This document shows, piece by piece, positions 37,738 to 46,299 of a stretch of 64,000 nt of DNA. Position 1 is the stretch's first letter; every line of letters starts with the position of its first letter. The DNA is from Caldilineales bacterium (GTDB taxonomy: Bacteria; Chloroflexota; Anaerolineae; Caldilineales; Caldilineaceae): assembly GCA_012271135.1 (NCBI GenBank), contig JAAXGZ010000142.1, forward strand, positions 1-64,000, given 5' to 3'. Both the position numbers and the translations under genes were made by a program. The notes under the pieces are model-generated. The model was not told the DNA's origin. It ran no database searches and saw only the letters and a list, made by a program, of their open reading frames with translations.

Positions 37738-39567
37738 TCATTCGGTTCTTCTCCGACGAGATCCATGCCGTCCTGAGTACAGGGGGGTCCATTGGGCTTG
37801 CGCATCCTGCACGGGCCGCTGGGCTCCTTCAATGCACATTTCCCCGTCCCGGGACTTGGACACGTGCAGGGCAATGCAGGTTGCGTCCGCCATGTTGTCC
37901 AGTTCGACCAACAAGCTGCGTCCGTACTGTTTTCGGTCCGCCTGTTCCTGCGCCTCGTGCAGGCTGCGGTTGTACTTCAGTTCGATGATACAGACACGCC
38001 CTCCACAGAAGGTTGCCAAGTCAAAGCGTCCGGCCAGCTTCTGCCGCTCCGAAAACGGCAGGATGTTCATCCCAAAGAACAGGCCGTGGAGCGCGGCATG
38101 ATAGGAGTCCTCATCCTCCATGATGTTGTAGGGGAAGGCGTACAGGCAGTCCAACAGGGCCGTTGGCAGGTTGTCGTAGTTCCCTGTCTTCAGACAGGCA
38201 CGTAAACGCTCGATACCGGGAAGTGATTCCTCGACATGGGCCTGAGCCAGATTCGCGAGCATCGCGGATGCCACTTCCCGGTTGGGCCAGCCCAGGCGGG
38301 CAGGCCGGGTGTCCTCCGCGGGAAGGTAGGTCAGATAGCCGCTCTGCAGCATCAGGGACTTCAAACTGCTTGACTTGTTGCTGAAGAGGTCCACATCCAA
38401 TTCCGCCTGACCGCGCAACAGGCTTGAGTCCACTCGAGCAGCATGCAGTCGCAACCTGTCCACAAGGATTTTCGCCACGCCGGATTCCGACCAATGTGCA
38501 GGAAGTCCCAGCTCCCTGATCTCTTCCCGCAATTCGGGCACCCTGAGATCGGACAGTGTTCTGCACAGGGACCAGGGGTTGTAGACCGCGGTGGACAGGC
38601 CCCGTCTGTCAAACCGGTAGCCGTTGTAGTGGTCGCGCAGAGCCGTTCGCAATGCGTTCGTTGACTGAGCCAGCCCTGCCGCCGCGGTTTCGATGAAGGT
38701 TGACAGGGGTGGCCTGTCGAGGTCCTCTTCGGTGAAGCCGCATACACTGCCGAGATCCGGGCGCCAAGTGCAGTCCACCAGGTTGTTGAGAGCCGAAAAC
38801 TGATCACCGTATGCCCTGCGCGTAATTCCGGTGACCAAAACCTTGTGGAGAAGTCCTTCGCATTGCTTGAACACGCGATAGAAGTCGCGGAATAGATTGA
38901 GGTACGGTTCGATTTCAGCGGGATTGAGCCTAGCCAAGGAAAGCAACGGCGTGTCGTATTCGTCCACCAGCACGACCGGATCATTGGATCTCCTCCGGAG
39001 CGACTGGATCAGCGCAGCCAGCATGTTCTGGGGTGCATGCGGGTAACTCGTCGAGTCCAGCAAGTACCGCATCTCAACGCCGGGGTCGTATCCTCTTTCG
39101 TACCAGAGAAGCGCGTGTTCGGCGATGTGCAACTTGAGGGACTGTTCCAGCTGCGCGACATCCTGGCCGGTCACATGGCTCATATCGAGCCGAATCACCG
39201 GACGCCTTGGTGAAATCGCGAATTCATCCTCCCACACCAAGCCCGCGAACAGCTGTTCGTCTGGAACCTTGGGCATGGGTCGTACCGGCTGTCCATCCGG
39301 ACCACGCACAATGGGAAGGTGGCCTTGGTACATGCACTCGATGGTCGAGAGCATCAGTGTCTTGCCGAAGCGGCGCGGCCGTGCCAGAAATAGAAACTTG
39401 CCGGTGTCGAGCAAGTGTCCGAGTTCCCGGGTCTTGTCCACGTAGGCGTACCCGTCGCGGCGCAAGTCCGCGTACTCCGAGATGCCAGGCAGCAGCACAG
39501 GTGCGGGCACGGTTGACTTGTTGTCCGCTCGGGTACCGGGTTCGGTGTTGGATGCGGCCATGTTCAT
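37738..39567 (-). CDS. AAA-ATPase-like protein with C-terminal PD-(D/E)XK nuclease domain
   Basis: This is a roughly 609-residue cytoplasmic protein, read from ATG 39567 or 39561. The N-terminal AAA-ATPase-like domain has the family start GISEYADLRRDGYAYVDKTR and a Walker A-like FLARPRRFGKTLMLST, with VVLVDEYDTPLL as Walker B. The C-terminal domain contains FDLATFCGGRVCIIELKYNR, with Asp, Glu and Lys in the order of PD-(D/E)XK nucleases (PDDEXK_9), then EAQEQADRKQY. Such proteins are abundant and multi-copy in many bacteria. Their role is unproven, and defence or mobile-element association has been suggested. The gene is flanked on both sides by decayed insertion sequences. Confidence 0.88.
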   Translation of the reverse strand: MNMAASNTEPGTRADNKSTVPAPVLLPGISEYADLRRDGYAYVDKTRELGHLLDTGKFLFLARPRRFGKTLMLSTIECMYQGHLPIVRGPDGQPVRPMPKVPDEQLFAGLVWEDEFAISPRRPVIRLDMSHVTGQDVAQLEQSLKLHIAEHALLWYERGYDPGVEMRYLLDSTSYPHAPQNMLAALIQSLRRRSNDPVVLVDEYDTPLLSLARLNPAEIEPYLNLFRDFYRVFKQCEGLLHKVLVTGITRRAYGDQFSALNNLVDCTWRPDLGSVCGFTEEDLDRPPLSTFIETAAAGLAQSTNALRTALRDHYNGYRFDRRGLSTAVYNPWSLCRTLSDLRVPELREEIRELGLPAHWSESGVAKILVDRLRLHAARVDSSLLRGQAELDVDLFSNKSSSLKSLMLQSGYLTYLPAEDTRPARLGWPNREVASAMLANLAQAHVEESLPGIERLRACLKTGNYDNLPTALLDCLYAFPYNIMEDEDSYHAALHGLFFGMNILPFSERQKLAGRFDLATFCGGRVCIIELKYNRSLHEAQEQADRKQYGRSLLVELDNMADATCIALHVSKSRDGEMCIEGAQRPVQDAQAQWTPLYSGRHGSRRRRTE

Positions 39568-39800
39568 GCATTTGCGTCCGGTTGAGTGGCCTGGAGGAGA
39601 CGCGCTTGCTCTTGGAGTGATTGTAATCTGCCGGGTTCGGTACATGCAGGAGATGTTTCCACCGTCCGCAGTCGGAAGAATAGGGTCTATGCGGAACGGT
39701 CGTGAACGACAGGTCGATTGCATCTAAACTGGGTGGGCCGCAAGGCTACAGTGGCCGGTTCCGGATTCAGCCTGCGGAGAACTCCCTCAAGGACGGCCTG

Positions 39801-40316
39801 ATGCCCCCATCCCTAGTCGAGCTCCTAGACAGCCCGGGGAGCCGCGGGTCGACCAGACTCAACCGCACAACCTGACGGACATCCTGGTGCTGTCCGTGCT
39901 GGCGGTCATCTGTGGAGCCGGCGGTTTCGTGGCCATCGCCCTCTTCGGCAAACTCCACGCTGCCTGACTGCGTACGTTCCTAGAGCTGCCGAACGGGATC
40001 CCTTCGCACAACACGCTGGGGCGGGTCTTCGCGCGGCTGGATGCGGCCGGGGGGTCGAGGAGGGGTTTCGGGACCGAGTGCAGGGCGTCTTCGAGCTGAC
40101 CGCCAGGCAGGTCGTGCTCATCGAAGGCCCGCGCACGGCGCGGCCACGATACCCATCACATGGCGATCCCCAGCGCATCCCCCACAACTTGTTGCGGCAG
40201 GACCGCTTTCCAGGGAGGGTATCGCCAACAAGCGGCTGGCGGCGGCCTGGAATTGGGACAATCTGCGCCGGCTGGTTGGCCTCAAGCCCACACCCGCGAA
40301 GATGCAGTCGCCCTGA
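39801..40316 (+). pseudogene. Decayed ISAs1-family transposase with internal deletion
   Basis: The plus strand encodes, after a frameshift, HNLTDILVLSVLAVICGAGG then FVAIALFGKLHAA, a TGA where Trp is expected, and LRTFLELPNGIPSHNTLGRV. This is the ISAs1/DDE_Tnp_1-associated N-terminus. The middle is missing. The C-terminal pieces NLLRQDRFPGR and IANKRLAAAWNWDNLRRLV are recognisable near 40190-40290. It carries stops, frameshifts and a large deletion, so it is not functional. Confidence 0.78.
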
Positions 40317-40379
40317 AAGGGCACCCTAAGGCACCAGAACATTCTGTCGGTTTGGGTACAGGCAGACCGTAGGCTGGAA

Positions 40380-41276
40380 TTACCCCTTGAGACCAGTGAG
40401 GGAAATTCCTTCAATGAAACTGCGCTGGGCAAAGAAGAAGGCCAGGAATACAGGCAAGGTGATCAATGACGAAACAGCCATCAGCCAAGGGTAGGCCAGT
40501 TTCGTGTTGCCAATCTCGTCCACCGCTGACCGCAACCGCCCTACACCCAACGTCAAGACCCATTTGTCTACTTGATTTATGTAGATTAGAGGACCCAGAT
40601 AATCATTCCATGCATTCATGAAGGTGAAGAGGGCTACAACTGCCAGGGCAGCCTTGGACAAAGGTAGAATGATGCGCACAAAAATACGCAACTCACTGGC
40701 ACCATCAATTCTGGCGGCATCCGAAAGCTCCAGCGGGAGAGCCAGGAAAAACTGGCGCAACAAGAAAATGAAGAAGGCATTGCCGAAGAAGGCGGGCACC
40801 ACCAGGGGGTTGAAGGTATTGATCCAGCCCAATGTCTTGAAAATCACAAACAGCGGAACGAGGCGCACCCAGTCCGGTACCATCATCGTGGCCAGCACAA
40901 TGGCAAAGATGGCATTCCGGCCTTTCCAATCAATTCGAGCAAACGAATAGGCGACCAACGACGACGACAGCACAGTCCCGAATGTGGCTGGGAGCGCATA
41001 GCGAACTACAGTGTTGAAAGTCCAGAGATTGAAAGTTTCGCTGTTCCACGCATTCCAGAAATTTTCCCAGAACTGAGGCCTGGGGAACCATATGGGGGGA
41101 ACTACATAAACTTGGGCATCATTCTTGACCGCCGAGGAGACCATCCAATAGAAAGGCAGCAGAAACGAGATTGCCAGAACAATCAAAACGACGTACTTGA
41201 GAATCTGTACCAACAGATCCAGAGCACGCCCATGCCAGGGTTGGGAATAATGGGTTACGGTCAACTGTGTTGCCAT
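40380..41276 (-). CDS. Sugar ABC transporter permease, MalG type (locus D)
   Basis: The 298-residue membrane protein begins at ATG 41276, 13 bases after the MalF-type stop. It has six membrane segments, an EAA-loop version DAARIDGASELRIFVRIILP (about residues 195-215), and ends FAQRSFIEGISLTGLKG. It is the last gene of locus D, ending about 60 bases from the ISAs1 remnant on the other strand. Locus D has lower GC at wobble positions than loci E and F, to the eye. Confidence 0.92.
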   Translation of the reverse strand: MATQLTVTHYSQPWHGRALDLLVQILKYVVLIVLAISFLLPFYWMVSSAVKNDAQVYVVPPIWFPRPQFWENFWNAWNSETFNLWTFNTVVRYALPATFGTVLSSSLVAYSFARIDWKGRNAIFAIVLATMMVPDWVRLVPLFVIFKTLGWINTFNPLVVPAFFGNAFFIFLLRQFFLALPLELSDAARIDGASELRIFVRIILPLSKAALAVVALFTFMNAWNDYLGPLIYINQVDKWVLTLGVGRLRSAVDEIGNTKLAYPWLMAVSSLITLPVFLAFFFAQRSFIEGISLTGLKG

Positions 41277-41289
41277 GGTCTTGAACTGG

Positions 41290-42204
41290 TTAGCGTGTCG
41301 CGCCTGCGTAATACACGAAGCGGCCGGAGGTGCGGAAGATCAAATAAGTAAACAAGAGAATGAGAAGGAAGAGTACCCAGGCCAAGGCGGATGCCTTGCC
41401 CATTCGGAACCATTGGAACGCGTTCCGGTAGAGATAGATGGCATAAAACTCTGCGGACCGGCTGGGGCCGCCCTGGGTCATGATCCAGGGTAGCGTAAAA
41501 TATTGGAACCCGCCGATAAAGCTCATAACCAGGTTGAAGAGGATTATCGGGCTGACCATTGGTACGGTGATGTTCCACATGCGGCGGAAGGCATTGGCCC
41601 CATCCACGGTGGCCGCTTCATAGAGGGACTTGGGTACATCCTGTAGGGTCGCCAGGAAAATCACCATGGCCGCACCCTGGCTCCACATGTGAATGACCAC
41701 AAGGGACCACTTCATCAGATCGGGGCTGGAAATAAAGGGGATTGTCTTGAATCCCCAGGCCTGCAAGGTGGAATTAATGGCGCCATATTGGATGTTCAGC
41801 AGGAAGATCCAGACGAAAGCGGTCACCACCACGGGTACGATGGCGGGAAAGAAGAAGATTGCCCGGAAGAAAGAACGAAATATGATTCGTGAGTTCAGAA
41901 GCAACGCCATCAGAAACGCTGAAAATACCCCTAGGGGTGAACTGAACAGGACCCACCACAGGGTGTTGCCTGCAACGAGCCGGAAATCGGCATCGTCTGC
42001 AAAGGCGATGTAGTTCTGCATCCCCAACCACACGGGATCACGGACCAGGTCGTAACGTGTGAAAGAATAGTAAAGTGCCGATCCGACCGGGAAAATGGTA
42101 AAGGCTAGGAACCCGATGATCCAAGGTGAGGCAAACGCAACCCCCAACAGGAAGTTGCGCCACTCGCGCTGGGTGGCCGGGAGCAATCTTCGGAGTGCAA
42201 CCAT
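41290..42204 (-). CDS. Sugar ABC transporter permease, MalF type (locus D)
   Basis: The 304-residue protein starts at ATG 42204. Six membrane segments, EAA loop YEAATVDGANAFRRMWNITVP and the C-terminal segment GRFVYYAGATR place it with MalF/UgpA permeases. It lies downstream of the binding-protein gene across a 14-bp-stem hairpin and directly upstream of the MalG-type gene. An ATPase is not encoded nearby. Confidence 0.92.
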   Translation of the reverse strand: MVALRRLLPATQREWRNFLLGVAFASPWIIGFLAFTIFPVGSALYYSFTRYDLVRDPVWLGMQNYIAFADDADFRLVAGNTLWWVLFSSPLGVFSAFLMALLLNSRIIFRSFFRAIFFFPAIVPVVVTAFVWIFLLNIQYGAINSTLQAWGFKTIPFISSPDLMKWSLVVIHMWSQGAAMVIFLATLQDVPKSLYEAATVDGANAFRRMWNITVPMVSPIILFNLVMSFIGGFQYFTLPWIMTQGGPSRSAEFYAIYLYRNAFQWFRMGKASALAWVLFLLILLFTYLIFRTSGRFVYYAGATR

Positions 42205-42229
42205 ACGCGTTCTACACCCTAATGCGAGT

Positions 42230-42276
42230 CCATCCAGACGGTCTCCCGCACTCTAGGTTGGGGACCGTCTGGATGG
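42230..42276 (-). promoter_or_regulatory. Hairpin between binding-protein and permease genes (locus D)
   Basis: A perfect 14-bp stem (42230-42243 with 42263-42276) has a 19-base loop. It sits 26 bases after the binding-protein stop (42303) and 26 bases before the MalF-type start (42204). This is the same position as the hairpins of loci C and F, with a different sequence, so position and structure rather than sequence are shared. Confidence 0.75.
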
Positions 42277-42302
42277 GTTTGTATTTGGTCGGGAGATCGG
42301 AT

Positions 42303-43652
42303 TTAGGCGAAACCTGCTGCCTGGTACTCTTTCGTGCAGAGTTCCTGCATCTGGGCTACCGCTTCGGCACCGCTGATTTGGTCTCTGTACACCGCTTCGC
42401 GGAATTCTCCGTATTTTACGCGTACAAAATCCTCAATCTCGCAACGGATCTGTGGACCCCAATAGTTGGCTTCCTGCACGGAATTAAAAATGAAATCCAG
42501 ACCTGGGAACAAATCCCTGGGCGCATTGTCGAAATAGGGTCTGTAGGAGGGCAACCAACCAATGTTGTGGAAAATCTGGTCACACCAGTAATCACTCTGT
42601 AACCACTCCGCCACAGGCCAGGCTTCGTCCTTATACGTTCCATCCCTGAACATCTGGACCATATGGCCACCGCCCTGCTGGAGCTTGACGCCGCGACGCC
42701 TTTCCGGGACTGGGGTCCAGGACACTCGCAGCTGTTCGGCCACGTCCGGCACCTCGTTGAAAGTTTCGCCCGACATCCAATACCCTTCGATGATACAGGC
42801 TTGGACTTCGGCATTGAAGGATCCACCCCAAGTGCCTTGGCCTTCCACCGCACGCATGCCCACGAGGTTGTCAGGGCCGATGAGCCGAATGAATTCCCCC
42901 ATCACCTCCAGACCTTCCGCGAACTCCTCATTGTCCAGGTTGAATTCCTTCGTGTCTTCGTCAAAGTAGGAAAACCCAAATGAGTCTGAGATGCAGAAAC
43001 CATCGTTGCCCGGACCGACGCCCCCTTCCGCGTCATAGGGATCGAGGCCGATCTGCAAAAGGTTGTTGTTCTCGTCGAATTGGGTCAAAGCCTCGTGCCA
43101 GACCATGGCTTCATCCCAAGTCACGGGAGGTGTGTCAGGGTCCAAACCCGCTTCGGCTACCATGCGGGCATTGTAGAAGAATCCACGGCGTACGAATCCT
43201 TCGATAGCGGGAACGCCTTTTTGGACTCCTTCGTAATGGGTCTGTTGCCAATTGGTTTCAATGAAGTCTTCTTCCTTAATCACAGAACTGGCAGCGACGT
43301 AATCCGTCAATTCGATAACCACATCTCGGGCCATGAAATCCAGGTAGTAGCCGAGAGCACCGATATCCGGGGGCGTTCCGCCAGCCACTGCGGCCAGACG
43401 CGCTTCATTGGCCACTCCGGTACGGAATTCGAGGGTATTGTTGCCCATGTAGTCAGGCAGACTTGGATCGGCCATGATCTGATCGGCAATGCGCCCGGGT
43501 TGGTTCCAGAAAATCCAGAATTGGACCGTCACTCCCTCTTCCTCGGCTGCAGCCTCTCCCGAGGGAGCAGGGACGCAGGCGGCAAGTGCGGTTAGTCCAG
43601 CTGTCGCCCCCGCTAGGTTGAGGAATCCTCTTCGCGTTAGTTTGGATGTCAT
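42303..43652 (-). CDS. Sugar ABC substrate-binding lipoprotein, Tat-exported (locus D)
   Basis: The 449-residue protein starts at ATG 43652: GGAG lies 9 bases upstream, whereas the ATG at 43661 would abut it. The twin-arginine motif LTRRGFLNLAG, hydrophobic AGATAGLTALAAC lipobox and an acidic linker (SGEAAAEEEG) mark a Tat-exported lipoprotein. The mature part has the CUT1 binding-protein layout, including GFFYNARMVAEAGLDPDTPP (about residues 165-185). It is the first gene of an operon with two permeases. The ligand is unknown. The 5' region contains a strong 18-bp hairpin. Confidence 0.92.
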   Translation of the reverse strand: MTSKLTRRGFLNLAGATAGLTALAACVPAPSGEAAAEEEGVTVQFWIFWNQPGRIADQIMADPSLPDYMGNNTLEFRTGVANEARLAAVAGGTPPDIGALGYYLDFMARDVVIELTDYVAASSVIKEEDFIETNWQQTHYEGVQKGVPAIEGFVRRGFFYNARMVAEAGLDPDTPPVTWDEAMVWHEALTQFDENNNLLQIGLDPYDAEGGVGPGNDGFCISDSFGFSYFDEDTKEFNLDNEEFAEGLEVMGEFIRLIGPDNLVGMRAVEGQGTWGGSFNAEVQACIIEGYWMSGETFNEVPDVAEQLRVSWTPVPERRRGVKLQQGGGHMVQMFRDGTYKDEAWPVAEWLQSDYWCDQIFHNIGWLPSYRPYFDNAPRDLFPGLDFIFNSVQEANYWGPQIRCEIEDFVRVKYGEFREAVYRDQISGAEAVAQMQELCTKEYQAAGFA

Positions 43653-43770
43653 CGCGGTCATCTCCAAGTGTGTATGACAAATTATCCTGATTCGCCAACC
43701 GATGATGTTGCTCCAAGGCAACATACAACAGTACTTTCAGATCTCACGACCTGACTTCAGTTGTATTCGG

Positions 43771-43814
43771 TTGACACGCCGCACAGCATAGCAGCCTGCT
43801 GTGCGGCGTGTCAA
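43771..43814. terminator. 18-bp stem hairpin upstream of locus D
   Basis: Perfect inverted repeat: 43771-43788 pairs with 43797-43814 around the loop TAGCAGCC; the arm begins TTGACACGCCGCACAG. It lies about 120 bases upstream of the binding-protein start and next to the IS110 remnant. It could be a bidirectional terminator insulating locus D or a leftover element end. No T-run follows on either side. Confidence 0.55.
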
Positions 43815-43848
43815 TCCTGCGGGAGCCGTGGGGTACGCGGTTTGGCTG

Positions 43849-44225
43849 TCAGGAAACCCGGTCTCGGATCACCGCGTTCAGGATGGGGAGTAGCTTACGC
43901 ATGGCGGCTGCGAGTGCCGCTCTTCTAGGCTTGCCGTGCTGGAGAAAAAGTTGTGAAAGACATCGATAGGGAGTTGTGGCGGAAGACGGTCACGGTTGCC
44001 ATGGAGAGGATTGTGCTTATGGCAGCGTGGTCGCCTCGGACTCCGTGAAGCCCTTGTTGTTGACCGCTGTTCTGGTTCAGGGGCGCCGCACCGACCAAAG
44101 CAGTCACCATTTGGCCGTTGAGATGCTCCAGCTCTGGCAGTTCGGCGATGGGCACCGAGGCCACTACGGGGCCAACCCCGGGCACACGGTGCAGCAACTT
44201 GATCCGACCACGCTAGGTTGGATGG
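43849..44225 (-). pseudogene. IS110-family transposase C-terminal remnant
   Basis: The minus-strand translation LHRVPGVGPVVASVPIAELP, then LVGAAPLNQNSGQQQG, matches the Transposase_20 (helix-hairpin-helix, RuvC-like family partner) C-terminal domain of IS110 elements. After a frameshift near 43925 it continues RRAALAAAMRKLLPILNAVI and stops at 43849. The N-terminal DEDD catalytic domain is gone. Confidence 0.75.
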
Positions 44226-44617
44226 TTGCACAGCCGGTCTTGGGTTCCCGGTTCGAGGGTTGCAGCCAGTCCCAGATGGGCCCGAATGCGGGGCTGCATG
44301 GTGGTGGATGCGCTATCCGGGCGAGTTTTCTCATGGGCGCACATGGCGGTCAACGGGGTGTCGTCGTATCACGGGCGCATGCGGGCCTGCAGGTCGGCAT
44401 CCGGCAGAGGCCGCACAGACGGGATCCTGATATGCCGGCTCGCCATCCTGCCGCCGGACGGCCGCTCAACCCTCCGTGATTCCGGTCCGGGCGGCGATTT
44501 CCGTGGTTGCCCATCGGACAGGTACCATTGAAACGATGGCGCGGTTGCGCGTAGGCACGGGAGGCTCGGCCGCCCATCCTGTCGGCTTGTTCTGTCTCAA
44601 CTGATTGTCTGTCCCGC
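44226..44617. other. Intergenic, no gene seen
   Basis: This follows the IS110 remnant and precedes the phosphatase-like gene. Minus-strand frames are broken and show no recognisable IS110 N-terminus. The promoter of the following genes should lie here but was not identified. Confidence 0.4.
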
Positions 44618-45133
44618 ATGGTTATCAAGGAACTGGCCACCGGCAACGGCACCATCGGTGTCACAACCTGTCCCGGGATCCTGGCCACGCCCGGCGATGT
44701 CCGGTCGCCGGCGGACCGCCTGGTGGCGGATCTGCAGAATCTGCTGGACTGGGGTACGACCGCGTTGGTGACCCTGTTGGAGGACGTGGAGTTCGAAATC
44801 CTGAATGTGCAGGATCTGGGCAGCACGGCCATGGCCATGGGCATGACCTGGATCCATCTCCCGATCGCGGACCACACGGTGCCGGGGGAATGGTTCGAGA
44901 ACCTCTGGCCGCCCTACAGCACGGTGTTGTGCGGGATGCTGGCCGAGGGCAAGAAAGTGACCATCCACAGCCGGTCCGGACACGAGCGCAATGGCATGGT
45001 GGCCGCCCGGCTGCTCATTGAAGCTGGGCTGTCCGCCGACGAGGCTCTGGCGCAGGCTCGGACTCTCGCCACCGACATCCTGCTGGACGAAGTCAGGGTT
45101 AACTGGGTGCTGAAGGGCCAGTCCCACTCATAG
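44618..45133 (+). CDS. Dual-specificity/tyrosine phosphatase-like protein lacking the catalytic Cys
   Basis: The 171-residue protein has the fold of bacterial cysteine phosphatases of the DSP/CDKN3-like type: WGTTALVTLLEDVEFEIL, then the general-acid loop WIHLPIADHTVP (Asp present). The P-loop VTIHSRSGHERNGMVAARLL follows. The canonical motif is HCx5R. Here it reads His-Ser-x5-Arg, with Ser118 (AGC at 44969-44971) in place of the nucleophilic Cys and Arg124 kept. A single TGC-to-AGC change explains it. Such a protein cannot form the phosphocysteine intermediate; it may bind phospho-substrates as a pseudophosphatase or be dead. It lies 135 bases before the candidate selenoprotein, same strand. 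Confidence 0.72.
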   Translation: MVIKELATGNGTIGVTTCPGILATPGDVRSPADRLVADLQNLLDWGTTALVTLLEDVEFEILNVQDLGSTAMAMGMTWIHLPIADHTVPGEWFENLWPPYSTVLCGMLAEGKKVTIHSRSGHERNGMVAARLLIEAGLSADEALAQARTLATDILLDEVRVNWVLKGQSHS

Positions 45134-45268
45134 TGGGATGGTATCGCGCTTCTGCCGACCGCGGCCAATCAGCGGCCGGGCGAACTGGAGACAGCGGCGT
45201 GGTCGCGTGCGGTACGATGGGCATACGGCATTCGGGCCGTGTCCATTCGTGTTCGGGGAAGATGGAAG

Positions 45269-45865
45269 TTGGCCTGGATAAGACAGATCCCCTACGAGGA
45301 GTCCACGGGTCTGCTGAGGCGGATCTACGACGAGGCCCTGGGCCGGGCAGGTCGCATCTGGAAGATTGTCAAGGTTGGCAGTCTGCGGCCCCGCACGCTG
45401 CAGGCGGCCATGCAGTTCTATCAGGAGTCGATGCACGGACCCTCGGACCTTACCCGTGTGCAGCGGGAGATGCTGGCCACGGTGGTTTCGGCCGAACTGG
45501 CCTGTCCCTACTGAACGCAGGCCCATGCCCACGATCTCCGTGAAGAGATCGCCGAAACTCTACAGGGTTCGCCGGCGGATGCCGACGTTTTCCTGCACGG
45601 GCTTGTCCACGAATGGCAAACCGCCGATCTGTCCGAGGCGGACCGGGGCCTGTGCGCGTTCGCAGCCAAGCTGACCCACACCCAGCACGACATGACGGCG
45701 GGTGACTTGGAGACCTTGCGCCGTCTCGGCTTCAGCGAGGAGGCCGTCATGGACGCGGTCCAGATCATTGCCTTCTTCAACTACATTACGCGCGTGGCCG
45801 ATGCGTTGGGCCTCGAGCCGGAGACGTTTCTGGAAACGGAGTGGGGCAGTCAGTCGGCCGGTTGA
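45269..45865 (+). CDS. AhpD/carboxymuconolactone decarboxylase-family peroxidase-related selenoprotein (in-frame UGA)
   Basis: The frame is open from about 45239 to 45865 except for one TGA at 45512-45514. With TGA read as selenocysteine the protein has 198 residues from TTG 45269 (MAWIRQIPYEES, the usual family start, behind GGAAGATGGAAG). A GTG at 45239 is an alternative. The TGA is at position 82, in AELACPY-U-TQAHAHDL, exactly where AhpD-type enzymes have the second Cys of CxxCxxxH. The sequence after the TGA stays typical to the end (FFNYITRVADALGLEPE). A bSECIS-like hairpin follows. The family reduces peroxides through this Cys pair. A nonsense mutation is the alternative, but lack of other damage argues against it. 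Selenocysteine machinery is not in this window. Confidence 0.85.
45532..45551 (+). promoter_or_regulatory. Candidate bacterial SECIS hairpin
   Basis: CGATCTC (45532-45538) and GAGATCG (45545-45551) form a perfect 7-bp stem with the loop CGTGAA. The loop begins 25 bases after the last base of the TGA, within the 16-37-base range described for bacterial SECIS elements, and has G in its first two positions followed by U, as SelB recognition needs. It lies inside the coding sequence (HDLREEIA), so coding constraint could also produce it. Confidence 0.65.
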
Positions 45866-45912
45866 ATTCGAATTCTGTTCCCAAAGCGGAAACAATTTCT
45901 GAGGTTGGAGTC

Positions 45913-46299
45913 ATGAACAAAATGGCCGGAAGAGTTCTCACCGTCCTGGCGTCCATCCAGATGGTGTTGGCCCTGTTCCTTGTCGGCGTTGCGAATTTCG
46001 CCGATGGCGGCACTTGGTGGGAACGGGGATTCCTCTCCGTCCTGCACCCGCTGGCGGTGGCGCTTCTGTTGGCGGTATTGCTGGTCGGACACCGCGGCTC
46101 ATCCCGACTGTCGCGGACGGCCATTGGTGTCCTGGGTGTGTATATCGCCGGAGCTGTTGGCATATCCGTAGCCATTCTGACGGGGTTGTCAAAGGGGGAC
46201 TGGTTCCTGAGTCTGGTACTGGCCATCGTTCCGGTTGCCGGTCTGGCCTACCTGTTGACAACTCGCGTGCCGGAGCCGGAAGCAGTCGTTTCCGGGTAA
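45913..46299 (+). CDS. Hypothetical small membrane protein
   Basis: The 128-residue protein starts at ATG 45913 behind GGTTGGAG. It has four hydrophobic segments (about residues 8-27, 43-60, 73-95, 100-117) and short loops. No domain was recognised. It lies 48 bases after the candidate selenoprotein and is probably co-transcribed with it. No function can be assigned. Confidence 0.65.
   Translation: MNKMAGRVLTVLASIQMVLALFLVGVANFADGGTWWERGFLSVLHPLAVALLLAVLLVGHRGSSRLSRTAIGVLGVYIAGAVGISVAILTGLSKGDWFLSLVLAIVPVAGLAYLLTTRVPEPEAVVSG

Noticed and set aside
39973-39975. In-frame TGA in the ISAs1 remnant considered as another selenocysteine codon
   Set aside because: The aligned residue in the family is Trp (TGG to TGA), the gene has other frameshifts and a large deletion, and there is no suitable hairpin.
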